NCBI RefSeq assembly: GCF_039831995.1
Contig: NZ_JBDOIO010000004.1
Span: 310,001-374,000, forward strand
Direction of reading: 5' to 3'
Length of the DNA: 64,000 nucleotides
Source of the DNA: Paenibacillus pabuli
GTDB lineage: Bacteria > Bacillota > Bacilli > Paenibacillales > Paenibacillaceae
The notes beneath the pieces were generated by a model. It was not told the DNA's origin. It ran no database searches and saw nothing but the letters and a program-made list of their open reading frames with translations. The number at the start of each line of letters is the position of its first letter. The stretch's first letter is position 1. Below, piece after piece: positions 45,580 through 54,760 of the stretch. Made by a program: the position numbers and the translations under genes.

Positions 45580-47133
45580 ATGAGCAAACCAGGTATCATA
45601 TCCAAGCATCGGGGTGCTTCCGGCCCCGTTGAAGTTAAACTGCATTCCGCTGGAAAGAGCTCTGTGCGGAAGACGGGACGCAGAGGGAAAGGCAAGCGGG
45701 GGGCCAGAGCGGCCAAACTGTACAAACAAGGGTACAGCAGGGGATACGATGAAGGTGTAAGACAGGGACAGAGTTCATTTGGACTGTTATTTGAAGGGGT
45801 CAGCATCATTATTCCGACCTATAATCAGCGGGAGTATGTCCTTAAGTGTGTATCCAGTATCGAGAAACATACGCCTGCTCCATATGAAATCATCGTAGTG
45901 GATAATGCTTCGAAGGACGGCACGGCAGAAGCGATGCTGCGTAAAGGCGGCATGGTGAGAGTGGCTGCACTGGACGTCAATCGCGGATTCGCCGGAGGTG
46001 TCAATCAGGGTCTAATGATGGCAAGAGGCCGTCATATTGTGGTGCTGAATAACGATACGCTGGTCACTCCAGGCTGGCTTGATAACATGATGGCCTGCCT
46101 GGACAGTGATCCGGAGATCGGTCTGGTCGGTCCAGTCACCAACTATATAGGAGGCGATCAGCAGATCGATGTTCCGTATTCCGAGGTACAGGATATGTGG
46201 TCCTTTGCTGCCAGACACAATCGGCCTGACCCTGGAAAACACCGGGTGACCGAACGGCTCGTCGGATTTTGCTGGCTGTTCTCACGGGAACTGCTGGAGC
46301 GGGTGGGATATCTGGATGAAGGATATGCGGTGGGCAACTTTGAAGACGATGACTGGATGATTCGGGTGAAGCTGGCAGGATATAAGCTTGCGGTCGCAGG
46401 AGATGCCTTCATTCATCACTTTGGCAGCGTCAGCATGAAGGCGCTGGGTGAACAGGATTTTGCGGCAGTGAACAAGGGGAACGAACAGTTTCATTCCAAG
46501 AAGTGGGGAGATCCTCACGCGCTGGTCGCGAAAACATTGCAGCTGGCGCACCATACGGCACAGGCGAATTCATCGGCAGCGCAGGATTCCGCCCATTCGG
46601 GCAAAACCGATCCGCGGCAGCAAATGTCCACGAAGGGCAGTCAGGACGGGGGACCGAAACCAAGACGCAGCAGCGACTTTTATCCGGAAGGCTGCTTCGT
46701 GTCTGATGCCAAAGGGGATGTATACCGTCTGGCGGGAGGACTGCGGCGCAAACTGAATATTCCTGTACCGCGAGGGATATCTCCTGTTCAGGTAGCCAAA
46801 CCGGATCTGCTTGGGATCCCTGCCGGAGATGCTGTGGTGTCAGCAGGCGAGATTCGGGGCTGGCCGCTTGAAGTCAGGCATGTGCATGTTCCATCGATTC
46901 ATGATTCGGCTACCGGTTGGACGGAAGGCTGTATCCTAGCTGCAGCTGATGCGCCAGAGGTCCGGTATCAGATCAGCGAGGGCAGACGAAGAAAGTTCGC
47001 AACGGTCTATACAGCAGAACGATGGGGCGTACATTCCGGTCATGTCATGAGCGTGTCTCCGGAACAACTGCATGCGATTCAAGAAGGCTTGCCCATCATC
47101 GCCCCGCCTCAGCTCTTAAACGAAGATCTGTAA
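45580..47133 (+). CDS. Family 2 glycosyltransferase with basic tail, YxxGYxxG motif and duplicated C-terminal domain (paralogue 2b)
   Basis: 517 residues. A basic tail (SSVRKTGRRGKGKRGARAAK) leads to YKQGYSRGYDEG at 48-59. A GT2 domain follows: SIIIPTYNQREYV, VVDNASKDGT, NRGFAGGVNQG, NNDT and GNFEDDDWMIRVK. A linker at 325-360 is followed by two similar units of about 75 residues, each opening EGC and holding a GLRRKL/GRRRKF block; they look like a duplicated binding domain. GAGGAAG precedes the ATG. It is the last gene of the cluster, and no clear terminator follows. Confidence 0.88.
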   Translation: MSKPGIISKHRGASGPVEVKLHSAGKSSVRKTGRRGKGKRGARAAKLYKQGYSRGYDEGVRQGQSSFGLLFEGVSIIIPTYNQREYVLKCVSSIEKHTPAPYEIIVVDNASKDGTAEAMLRKGGMVRVAALDVNRGFAGGVNQGLMMARGRHIVVLNNDTLVTPGWLDNMMACLDSDPEIGLVGPVTNYIGGDQQIDVPYSEVQDMWSFAARHNRPDPGKHRVTERLVGFCWLFSRELLERVGYLDEGYAVGNFEDDDWMIRVKLAGYKLAVAGDAFIHHFGSVSMKALGEQDFAAVNKGNEQFHSKKWGDPHALVAKTLQLAHHTAQANSSAAQDSAHSGKTDPRQQMSTKGSQDGGPKPRRSSDFYPEGCFVSDAKGDVYRLAGGLRRKLNIPVPRGISPVQVAKPDLLGIPAGDAVVSAGEIRGWPLEVRHVHVPSIHDSATGWTEGCILAAADAPEVRYQISEGRRRKFATVYTAERWGVHSGHVMSVSPEQLHAIQEGLPIIAPPQLLNEDL

Positions 47134-47259
47134 AGATGAAGCTTGCTGTGAACCGGTTCGGCATGATGCGAGATGTAATGTGCAGCGCACGGCTCCATTT
47201 CATTTCGCATCCAGGCTTTCCATGCGTTACATAAAAGGCAATCTATTTTTAGAGAATGA

Positions 47260-47288
47260 TTGAAACGTAAGCGATTTCATTTTACACT
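47260..47288 (+). promoter_or_regulatory. Promoter with cre-like spacer before the APH-type kinase gene
   Basis: TTGAAA (47260-47265), 17-base spacer, TACACT (47283-47288). CGTAAGCGATTTCA (47266-47279) matches the catabolite-response element pattern at 12 of 14 positions and sits in the spacer, where CcpA would block RNA polymerase. Confidence 0.45.
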
Positions 47289-47345
47289 ATGACCAATTGA
47301 ATCATCGCAGAGCTAACTTAAGCAGCGATATAGGGATGGTGCATA

Positions 47346-48299
47346 ATGAAGGATGAAGTCATCGTACTGGCCGAACGAATAGCTAGTCATTTTCTGCAGG
47401 AAAAGGTCAAAGCAGCACATCAGATCATGGGGAAGGGTTTCGTTAATCAGGTTTGCCTAGTCGAAACAGACCGTCATAACGTTATTGTGCGCATGAACCA
47501 TAAAGACAATTATCCGATTTTTATGAAGGAAAAATGGTGCATTGAGCAAGCAGCAGCCGTGGGGATTCCTGGTCCAGAGACGTTATCCGTTGGAATTACG
47601 GATGAAACAGCTTATATGATTCAAACGGTTGTCCAAGGAGATAACGGACTGGATGCAGCGACAGGCACGATTGAAGTCTGGAGAAAACTCGGCGAGTACG
47701 CAAAACGGATTCATTCCATCCCGGTGACTGGTTTTGGAGAACGGATGGACCCTGTCTCGGGTACATTCTATTCCCCACCACATGCGGGATCAGATGGCAG
47801 TTGGCAGGGATATGTTCAGTACAATATCAATAGCTTGACGGAGCACGACCCCTTGATTGAGCTTGGCGTATTAACGAAAGCAGAGTCGAGAAGGGTAAGA
47901 CAATGGTTCGAGCGTCTGAAAATGGAAACATTCCGTTTTGGCCTGTGCCATGGCGATCTCTCATTGAAGAACACGATGGTGGCTCCAACAGGCCAAATTA
48001 CGTTGCTGGATTGGGGAAATGCAGAAGTCACTGTGGTGCCGTATGGCGATATCATCCATATGATACGATGCCAGATCCACGGAGAAGGGCCAGATCATGT
48101 ACAACTGGAAGCCTTTATAGAAAGTTACGGGCTGAATGAGCAAGAGCTGGATCAGATGAGACTTGTGATGGTCCTGAAGACCTTTGATAACCTCAGATGG
48201 GCGATCGATCAAAGTCCGGATGAGGTTGATGATTACGTTGGAATGGCCCGGAAAGTCTTTGCTTTGGTCCAAGAGGCAAGCGGAGATGGATTGATCTAG
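47346..48299 (+). CDS. Aminoglycoside phosphotransferase (APH)-family kinase
   Basis: 317 residues of the APH/choline-kinase fold. Catalytic loop GLCHGDLSLKNTM and metal-binding LLDWGNAE are both intact. The N-terminal lobe reads GKGFVNQVCLVETD..VIVRMN. The family includes kinases for sugars, choline, homoserine and antibiotics; nothing shows that this one confers resistance, and a cre-like promoter suggests a carbon-metabolism role. A weak AGGGATGG precedes the ATG. It is a single gene. Confidence 0.85.
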   Translation: MKDEVIVLAERIASHFLQEKVKAAHQIMGKGFVNQVCLVETDRHNVIVRMNHKDNYPIFMKEKWCIEQAAAVGIPGPETLSVGITDETAYMIQTVVQGDNGLDAATGTIEVWRKLGEYAKRIHSIPVTGFGERMDPVSGTFYSPPHAGSDGSWQGYVQYNINSLTEHDPLIELGVLTKAESRRVRQWFERLKMETFRFGLCHGDLSLKNTMVAPTGQITLLDWGNAEVTVVPYGDIIHMIRCQIHGEGPDHVQLEAFIESYGLNEQELDQMRLVMVLKTFDNLRWAIDQSPDEVDDYVGMARKVFALVQEASGDGLI

Positions 48300-48486
48300 T
48301 TACCTTTTAAAAAAAAATTAAATTTAATCTTTCTATGTTGCTATAGGTTTATTCTATTAGCAGCTCCATTGACGCTTGAAGATGCGAAGAGTACATTAAT
48401 AGCCATAATTCTTATTTAACAGGTAGGAATTAAAAGGTCTGAGGCGTGCCTCGGCTTATCCTAGAATTCAATCAGGAGGGTTATCG

Positions 48487-48765
48487 ATGTCTACGTCACC
48501 CAAAAAAGTAGTGCTATGGAGCAAAACAGGCTGTCATTTCTGTGGAGAGGTCAAAGCGTTTTTGACGTCCCGGAATCAGCCTTTTGAAAACATTGAAGTG
48601 GAAGGCAATGATGTGCTGAGGGATGTGCTTGAAGCAAAATACGGCATACGGCATGTTCCTGTCATTGAGGTTGGAGGGGAAGGCAAGTATGAGGCTTTGC
48701 TGGAACCGGATCTGGAGAAGCTTGCTGCGCTTCTGGAGCAGCCGGACGAGGCAGCAGCTGTCTGA
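48487..48765 (+). CDS. Glutaredoxin-like thiol protein
   Basis: 92 residues of the thioredoxin fold with active site CHFC (residues 18-21, WSKTGCHFCGEVK), the cis-Pro loop HVPVIEV and a Gly-rich C-terminal helix start. AGGAGGG precedes the ATG. It lies just upstream of the sulfur-linked monooxygenase cluster, so a link to thiol or sulfur chemistry is plausible but unproven. Firmicutes usually lack glutathione, so bacillithiol or thioredoxin may reduce it. Confidence 0.85.
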   Translation: MSTSPKKVVLWSKTGCHFCGEVKAFLTSRNQPFENIEVEGNDVLRDVLEAKYGIRHVPVIEVGGEGKYEALLEPDLEKLAALLEQPDEAAAV

Positions 48766-48910
48766 TTGTCCTTTACACAATCGGATTGAATTCGTCGTTT
48801 CCGGCTGTAGAAAGCTGCCGAGGCAGTGGACCGGATCCGGGAACGCACGACTTATTTTCTCTTATTCAGATCTCTGATTTATATATAGAAAAGTTCTATT
48901 AGTCCCCCCG

Positions 48911-48972
48911 TTGACCCTTTCACAGGGCAATGTTAAGATTTGTGAAATCATAAAACTGACCAAACTCATAGG
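48911..48972 (+). promoter_or_regulatory. Promoter and operator-like motif, copy 1, before the monooxygenase gene
   Basis: TTGACC (48911-48916) and TAAGAT (48934-48939) are spaced by 17 bases. Just after the -10, the 21-base segment 48952-48972 (AAAACTGACCAAACTCATAGG) matches 50467-50487 at 17 positions. Confidence 0.5.
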
Positions 48973-49064
48973 AATAGTTACTTTTGAGTTTCGGAATTGT
49001 AAACTTCGTGTCTTGGACCTTGATGTATCATCCTAAATCCAATATGAGGGAAGGCGGAATGTAT

Positions 49065-50402
49065 ATGACAGCAAAACGCAGTTTGAAATTTGGAGCCATT
49101 GTTCACGGTGTCGGAGGCAGCATGACCACATGGAGACACCCGGAGATTCAACCGGATGCGAGTGTGAATTTTGAGTTCTACAAGCGGCAGACGCTGAAAG
49201 CGGAAGAAGGCAAGTTCGATCTCGTTTTTATTGCCGACGGTCTGTACATCACCGAAAAATCCATTCCCCACTTCCTGAATCGGTTTGAACCGATCAGCCT
49301 GTTGTCCGCCTTGGCTGCCATTACATCCCGGATCGGCCTGGTGGGAACCCTCTCCACGTCCTATAGCGATCCGTTTACGGTTGCCAGACAGTTTGGTTCG
49401 CTTGATCTGATCAGCGACGGCCGCGCAGGCTGGAACGTGGTGACCTCTCCGCTTGAAGGATCAGCCAAAAACTACAGCAGAAGCAACCACCCTACCCATC
49501 CGGAACGATATCGCATTGCAACCGAATATTTGCAGGTGACCAAAGGCCTGTGGGATTCGTGGGAAGATGATGCATTTGTCCGAGACAAGGAAAGCGGTGT
49601 TTTCTTCGATCCATCCAAACTGCATACACTCAACCACGAAGGGGAGTTCTTCTCCGTACAAGGACCACTGAACATTGCCCGTTCCCGTCAAGGTCAGCCC
49701 GTTATCTTCCAGGCAGGCTCTTCCGACGATGGCAAAACCCTTGCAGCGAAAGAAGCCGATGCAGTGTTTACGGGACATGATACGATCGAGGATGCACAAG
49801 CCTTTTACAAGGATGTCAAAACGCGTGCCGCTTCCTATGGACGTTCCTCTCAGGATATCGTCATTCTCCCAGGCATTAGCCCAATCGTAGGACGGACCGA
49901 AGAAGAAGCCGAGCGTAAATACGAGGAGATTGCCAGTCTCGTTACGATTGATAAAGCGCTGGATTATCTGGGTCGTTTCTTCGAGCACCATGACTTCTCC
50001 CAATATCCGCTGGATGAACCGTTCCCTGAACTGAACGGCATTGGCAGCAACAGCTTCCGCAGCGGCACAGATAAAATCAAGAAGGATGCCAAGGAGCAGG
50101 GATTGACGCTGCGCGAAGTGGCATTGCGTGCGGCTACGCCGAAGAGCAAATTCCTGGGTACACCGGAACAGGTAGCTGACAAAATCCAGGAGTGGTTTGA
50201 AGCAGAGGCCGCCGACGGCTTCATCATTCATTCGGAATTGCCAAGTGGCCTGTCTGATTTCGTAGAACTGGTCGTTCCGATTCTGCAGGAGCGCGGCATT
50301 TATCGTACGGAGTATGAGCACGATACACTTCGTGGCAATCTCGGTGTGCAGATTCCAGTGAATCGTTATACGGCAGCCCGGGAGCAAGTGCAGCAGGCAT
50401 AA
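49065..50402 (+). CDS. NtaA/SnaA/DszA-family FMN-dependent monooxygenase (YxeK/YtnJ-like)
   Basis: 445 residues of the luciferase-like superfamily, using reduced FMN. Blocks typical of the group: [30 protein letters not shown] [29 protein letters not shown] and [18 protein letters not shown]. In Bacillus, YxeK and YtnJ/CmoJ cleave N-acetyl S-modified cysteines for sulfur salvage; the same role is suggested by the downstream flavin reductase and deacylase. I use ATG 49065 behind AAGGCGG; the frame runs 27 codons further upstream. Confidence 0.87.
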   Translation: MTAKRSLKFGAIVHGVGGSMTTWRHPEIQPDASVNFEFYKRQTLKAEEGKFDLVFIADGLYITEKSIPHFLNRFEPISLLSALAAITSRIGLVGTLSTSYSDPFTVARQFGSLDLISDGRAGWNVVTSPLEGSAKNYSRSNHPTHPERYRIATEYLQVTKGLWDSWEDDAFVRDKESGVFFDPSKLHTLNHEGEFFSVQGPLNIARSRQGQPVIFQAGSSDDGKTLAAKEADAVFTGHDTIEDAQAFYKDVKTRAASYGRSSQDIVILPGISPIVGRTEEEAERKYEEIASLVTIDKALDYLGRFFEHHDFSQYPLDEPFPELNGIGSNSFRSGTDKIKKDAKEQGLTLREVALRAATPKSKFLGTPEQVADKIQEWFEAEAADGFIIHSELPSGLSDFVELVVPILQERGIYRTEYEHDTLRGNLGVQIPVNRYTAAREQVQQA

Positions 50403-50466
50403 GAATCAAGAGCGCTTGGAAACGAACATTACGTAATCACACTAAAATTTGATAGTCGCGCATCTT

Positions 50467-50496
50467 AAAACCGACTTATCTCATAGGTTATATACA
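50467..50496 (+). promoter_or_regulatory. Operator-like motif, copy 2, and -10 before the ABC importer operon
   Basis: AAAACCGACTTATCTCATAGG (50467-50487) repeats the motif at 48952. TATATAC/TATACA directly follows, so the motif would lie between -35 and -10 here. Confidence 0.45.
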
Positions 50497-50536
50497 AAAT
50501 AAAAATGACACCTGTATACACAGAGGGGGAAATGAT

Positions 50537-52177
50537 ATGAACAGGTCTATCGCATGGATGAAATTTATGGCATTGGCAGCAGTATTGGTACTGGTATTGT
50601 CCGGTTGCGGAGCGGGCGGCAGCTCCAGCGGTGCGGCTCAGGCATCAGGTGGTGGGCAGGCCAATGAAGCGGAGGGCGGGAATCTGACGTTCGCTCTTGC
50701 GACTTCACCGGATACGCTGGACCCTCACCGGAGCGGCCTTGCCGTCACGGTACGTGCCATCCGGACCATTTACGACAATCTGGTGGTCCAGCTGCCTGAT
50801 GGTTCCATTAAACCGTGGCTCGCCACCGAATGGAGCGTATCAGAGGATGGCAAGAGTTACACGTTCAAGCTGCGTGAAGACGTGAAGTTTCACGATGGCA
50901 CGCCGTTTAACGCTGAAGCCGTAAAGTACAACCTGGATCGTGTCATCGATCCTGCCACCAAAGCTGCCAATTCCCTTGCGTTGATCAGACCCTATCAATC
51001 TTCCGAGGTCATTGATGAATACACCATCAAGGTGAATCTGGAATCACCATCACAGGCCTTCCTGGGTAACTTAAGCCAGGCTCTGCTGGGTATCGTGTCA
51101 CCTACGGCTGCCAAGAAATATGGCGATCAACTGGGCAAAAATCCGGTAGGCACTGGGCCGTATACCTTCGTGAAATGGGATGAAAATGCGGATATCGTTG
51201 TCACCAAAAACAAGGATTATAAATGGGCCCCAGAGACAGTCGAAAACAAAGCTGCACCTCATCTGGATACAATCACGTTCAAAATTGTACCAGAGGAAGC
51301 GACACGGATCGGAAGCGTACAGAGCGGTCAGGTACTCGCTGCAGAGACCGTCCCACCGCAAAATGTTGCAGCTCTGAAGAATGATCCGAACCAGCAATTG
51401 CTGCAGGCCAATACGGTGGGACTGCCATATACACTCTTCTTCAATCTGCGCAAAGCACCTTGGGATGATGTGAAGGTCAGACAGGCGGTACAATCCGCTG
51501 TAGACGTGGAATCTATCGTCAAAACGTTGTATCTGGGCAACTACGAACGAGCGTGGTCTGCATTGTCTCCTGGCATTTTGGGTTACGATGCCTCGCTGGA
51601 AGGAAGCATCAACCCGGACATCAACAAAGCCAATCAGCTGCTGGATGAGCAGGGCTGGGTCAAGGGTGCGGATGGCTTACGTGAAAAGGATGGTCAGAAA
51701 CTGACGCTGCGTTATGTTGATGGTTCCCCAAACCGGGAAAAGCGCAATGATATCGCTGCCATCATTCAGCAGCAGCTGAAACAGGTTGGCATCGCGGTTG
51801 AAGTTGAAATCACGAAAGACATTGCCACCGTCATTTATCAGAATTGGGACTATGATCTGTATGGCAACAGCCAGGTCAATTCCGATCCGAATGCCCTATA
51901 CGCCTTCTATCATACGAGCGCAGAAGGGGAGCGTCCGACGTTGTCCGGGTTGTCCGATCCGAAGATCGACGAGCTGCTGGAACAGGGAGCGGTGGAGACG
52001 GATCCCGAAAAACGCGTGAAGATCTATAACGAGATTCAGCAATTTCTGATTGATCAGGCGGTCATTCTACCGATCTATGTATTCCCTTATACGGTAGCAG
52101 CATCCAAATCCGTTCAGGGAGTCAAGTTTGATTCGCTTGGGTACCCCTTGTTCAACGACGTGCGAATTCAGCCATAA
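50537..52177 (+). CDS. Peptide/opine-type ABC importer, substrate-binding lipoprotein
   Basis: 546 residues. A signal peptide with lipobox LSGC (Cys24) anchors it outside the membrane. A low-complexity Gly/Ser linker is followed by an SBP family 5 domain: FALATSPDTLDPH, YTFKLREDVKFHDGTPFNAEAV, NPVGTGPYTFVKW. Relatives bind peptides, opines, nickel chelates or glutathione. Position within the monooxygenase/deacylase cluster suggests an S- or N-modified amino-acid derivative as ligand. AGAGGGGG precedes the ATG. Confidence 0.93.
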   Translation: MNRSIAWMKFMALAAVLVLVLSGCGAGGSSSGAAQASGGGQANEAEGGNLTFALATSPDTLDPHRSGLAVTVRAIRTIYDNLVVQLPDGSIKPWLATEWSVSEDGKSYTFKLREDVKFHDGTPFNAEAVKYNLDRVIDPATKAANSLALIRPYQSSEVIDEYTIKVNLESPSQAFLGNLSQALLGIVSPTAAKKYGDQLGKNPVGTGPYTFVKWDENADIVVTKNKDYKWAPETVENKAAPHLDTITFKIVPEEATRIGSVQSGQVLAAETVPPQNVAALKNDPNQQLLQANTVGLPYTLFFNLRKAPWDDVKVRQAVQSAVDVESIVKTLYLGNYERAWSALSPGILGYDASLEGSINPDINKANQLLDEQGWVKGADGLREKDGQKLTLRYVDGSPNREKRNDIAAIIQQQLKQVGIAVEVEITKDIATVIYQNWDYDLYGNSQVNSDPNALYAFYHTSAEGERPTLSGLSDPKIDELLEQGAVETDPEKRVKIYNEIQQFLIDQAVILPIYVFPYTVAASKSVQGVKFDSLGYPLFNDVRIQP

Positions 52178-52219
52178 CATGAGCAGCCCATCACGCATTC
52201 AGGAAGGAGACGACCCGGT

Positions 52220-53152
52220 ATGGTTCAAACGATACTGACTCGGCTTGCAACATCACTATTTGTAATATTCGGAGCTTCGGTGCTGGTGTACTGCATCATG
52301 TATCTTCTGCCGGGTGATCCGGTCCTGCTCATGCTGGATCCATCCTCGGCTACACCGGAGATGATCGAGAATTTGCGGGCGCAGCTTGGTCTGGATCAGC
52401 CGTTTTACATTCAATTTGCGAACTATTTCGGAGATATGCTGCGCGGCGATTTTGGCAAGTCCATGATTAACTCGGATCCAGTGCTTCCCAAAATTCTGGA
52501 ACATTTCCCGGCCACCCTGGCACTGACGGCACTGAGTTCCATCATTGCGATTACCATCGGTATCACGCTTGGCGTGCTGTCCGCCATCCACCGAAATGGC
52601 GTGATTGATTTTATTGCCCGTCTTGTTGGACTGTTTGGCATCTCCATGCCAACGTTCTGGACCGGCATTCTGTTGATCCTGCTGTTCTCGGTTCAGCTCG
52701 GCTGGTTCCCGGCCATGGGCTCGGAGGGCTTTGGTTCATTGGTGCTTCCTGCAGCCACCCTTGGTCTGGTTGGTGCAGGTTTCATCGTACGGATGGTACG
52801 TAACAGTATGCTCGAAATCATTAATGAACCGTTTATCGTCGCATTGCGCGCCAAAGGGCTCACGGAGCGAACGATCATGTACGTTCACGCACTCCGCAAT
52901 GCACTGATTCCGGCTGTAACGGTCATTGGCATGTTGGTTGGGGATCTTCTCGCGGGAACCGTCGTGGTAGAGACCGTCTTCTCCAGACAGGGAATCGGGC
53001 GAATTATTGCCGATGCCTTGATGGCGAAAGACCTGCCTGTTGTACAGGGTGTTGTCTTTTTTACGGCGATTATCTATGTTGTGCTGAATTTGCTGGTGGA
53101 TATATCGTATGCCTACATCGATCCAAGGGTCAGACGTGCAGTCCGCACATGA
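52220..53152 (+). CDS. ABC importer permease, DppB type
   Basis: 310 residues with six membrane spans. MVQTILTRLATSLFVIFGASVLVYCI and FYIQFANYFGDMLRGDFGKS are typical openings of DppB/OppB. The EAA-like loop reads IVALRAKGLTERTIMYVHALRNALIP and couples to an ATPase. AAGGAGACG precedes the ATG. It pairs with the next permease; no ATPase gene follows in this operon. Confidence 0.92.
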   Translation: MVQTILTRLATSLFVIFGASVLVYCIMYLLPGDPVLLMLDPSSATPEMIENLRAQLGLDQPFYIQFANYFGDMLRGDFGKSMINSDPVLPKILEHFPATLALTALSSIIAITIGITLGVLSAIHRNGVIDFIARLVGLFGISMPTFWTGILLILLFSVQLGWFPAMGSEGFGSLVLPAATLGLVGAGFIVRMVRNSMLEIINEPFIVALRAKGLTERTIMYVHALRNALIPAVTVIGMLVGDLLAGTVVVETVFSRQGIGRIIADALMAKDLPVVQGVVFFTAIIYVVLNLLVDISYAYIDPRVRRAVRT

Positions 53153-53198
53153 TCTGCGAGGACCGTCTGTACTTGAGGGATGAGGAAGGAGGATTCTT

Positions 53199-54116
53199 AT
53201 GAGCATGAAACCATTGGTGGGTGACAAAAAGGCATGGACCGGCAGCAAAGGGCGTTTACGCTTGTGGAATCGCCGCTTGGGAGGTTACCGCTTCTCGTTC
53301 GCGGTTTCCCGGTTATTCTTTTATGCAGCGCTGCTGGTCGTGTTATTCACCATTACCTGTGCCATTGTTCCGGGCTGGATTGCTCCTTATGATCCAACTC
53401 AGATGATGACGGATGCAATCCTGCAGGCACCTTCTGCTGTGCATTGGTTCGGGACCGATTATTTCGGAAGGGATATTTTCAGCGTCGTCGTGCATGGCAG
53501 CAGGGATTCACTGCTGATTGGATTCGCCTCGGTGCTTGTCGGTGGCCTGGTGGGAAGTGCCTTGGGGATTGTCTCCGGGTATGTAGGCGGAATGGTGGAT
53601 ACAGCTATCATGCGTACCGTCGATATTCTGATGGCTGTCCCGGGCGTACTGCTGGCCCTGTCCGTAGCCGCGGCACTGGGTCCCGGACTGCTTAACATTG
53701 CACTGGCCGTTGCGGTAGCCTCCATTCCGGGATATGCACGGGTTATGCGCGGGCAGGTGATGTCTGTCAAAAGCCTGCCATTTATCACAGCGACACGATC
53801 GCTTGGCGGCTCGAACGGACGTATTTTCTGGCGGCATGTCCTGCCGCATTCCCTGTCTCCTCTGCTTGTGATGGCAACATTGGGGGTGGGTACTTCCATC
53901 CTGACGGGTTCCGGTCTCAGTTTTCTTGGACTTGGGGTATTGAAGGAAATTCCGGATTGGGGAGCACTGCTCTCGCAGGGACGCGGTTACCTGACCGTAG
54001 CCTGGTGGATCTGTACCTTCCCTGGTCTTGCCATTACTATGTTTGTACTCGCAGTGAATCTGATTGGAGACGATATCCGTGACCGGCTTGATCCAAGAGT
54101 AAAAGGAGCGGCTTGA
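53199..54116 (+). CDS. ABC importer permease, DppC type
   Basis: 305 residues. A basic N-terminus, then about six membrane spans. VPGWIAPYDPTQMMTDAIL and HWFGTDYFGRDIFSVVVHGSRDSL are the DppC/OppC N-terminal signature. FITATRSLGGSNGRIFWRHVLPHSLSP is the coupling loop. AAGGAGG precedes the ATG. Its coding end overlaps the region where the reductase frame begins; the reductase's own ATG lies 27 bases past the stop. Confidence 0.92.
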   Translation: MSMKPLVGDKKAWTGSKGRLRLWNRRLGGYRFSFAVSRLFFYAALLVVLFTITCAIVPGWIAPYDPTQMMTDAILQAPSAVHWFGTDYFGRDIFSVVVHGSRDSLLIGFASVLVGGLVGSALGIVSGYVGGMVDTAIMRTVDILMAVPGVLLALSVAAALGPGLLNIALAVAVASIPGYARVMRGQVMSVKSLPFITATRSLGGSNGRIFWRHVLPHSLSPLLVMATLGVGTSILTGSGLSFLGLGVLKEIPDWGALLSQGRGYLTVAWWICTFPGLAITMFVLAVNLIGDDIRDRLDPRVKGAA

Positions 54117-54142
54117 CCGCTATTCCAAGGAGGAGATTAATG

Positions 54143-54691
54143 ATGTCTCATGTCGTTATTATTGCCGGAGCACCTTCCAAACGTTCGCGTTTGACCGGCC
54201 TAACCGATTATAGCAGCAATAAATTAACCGAAGCAGGTATTACTGTTGAGGTGATACATGTAGCGGATCTGCCAGCTGAAGACCTCGTGCAGGCCCGGTT
54301 CGACAGTTCGCATGTGCGAGATGCGCTAGCCGTAGTTGAAGCAGCAGACGCGGTCATTGTGGCTACGCCTGTTTATAAAGCATCTTACTCCGGTGTACTG
54401 AAGCTGTTCCTGGATCTGATTCCACAGGAGGGGCTTCGCGGTAAAGTGTCTCTCCCGCTTGTCATTGGTGGCTCCATTGCCCATCTGCTGGCTATCGACT
54501 ATGCATTGAAGCCTGTAATCACTGCACTTGGAGGAAGACATATTCTGGGCGGTGTTTACGCGATTGATCAAGGGGTAGAGCGTCTGGAAGACGGGAAATA
54601 TGCGCTCTCGGCGGACATTACAACCCGGTTGGACCGTTCGCTGGATGAATTGATATTGACACTGGAAAAGGATGGTATTACGATTGCTTAA
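54143..54691 (+). CDS. NAD(P)H-dependent FMN reductase, SsuE-like
   Basis: 182 residues of the flavodoxin-like fold. SHVVIIAGAPSKRSRLTGL (phosphate loop), IVATPVYKASYSGVLKLFLDLI (flavin contact) and PLVIGGSIAHLLAIDYALKPV match SsuE. It supplies reduced FMN to the two luciferase-like monooxygenases of the cluster. Two ATGs are adjacent (54140, 54143); the second has the better spacing from AAGGAGGAG. It lies within the importer operon. Confidence 0.9.
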   Translation: MSHVVIIAGAPSKRSRLTGLTDYSSNKLTEAGITVEVIHVADLPAEDLVQARFDSSHVRDALAVVEAADAVIVATPVYKASYSGVLKLFLDLIPQEGLRGKVSLPLVIGGSIAHLLAIDYALKPVITALGGRHILGGVYAIDQGVERLEDGKYALSADITTRLDRSLDELILTLEKDGITIA

Positions 54692-54760
54692 AACCGAGTA
54701 AGTTGATTGGTTAAATTGATATAAGGTCAAACGTCTGTGGACGTGGATGCGGAGGCGCTT

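Noticed and set aside
47346..48299. Aminoglycoside resistance gene
   Set aside because: The kinase fold is shared by many metabolic kinases; no residues or context specific for antibiotic modification can be seen.
50537..54116. Nickel or heme importer
   Set aside because: The family is compatible, but the surrounding monooxygenase, flavin reductase and deacylase genes point to an organic sulfur or amino-acid derivative.
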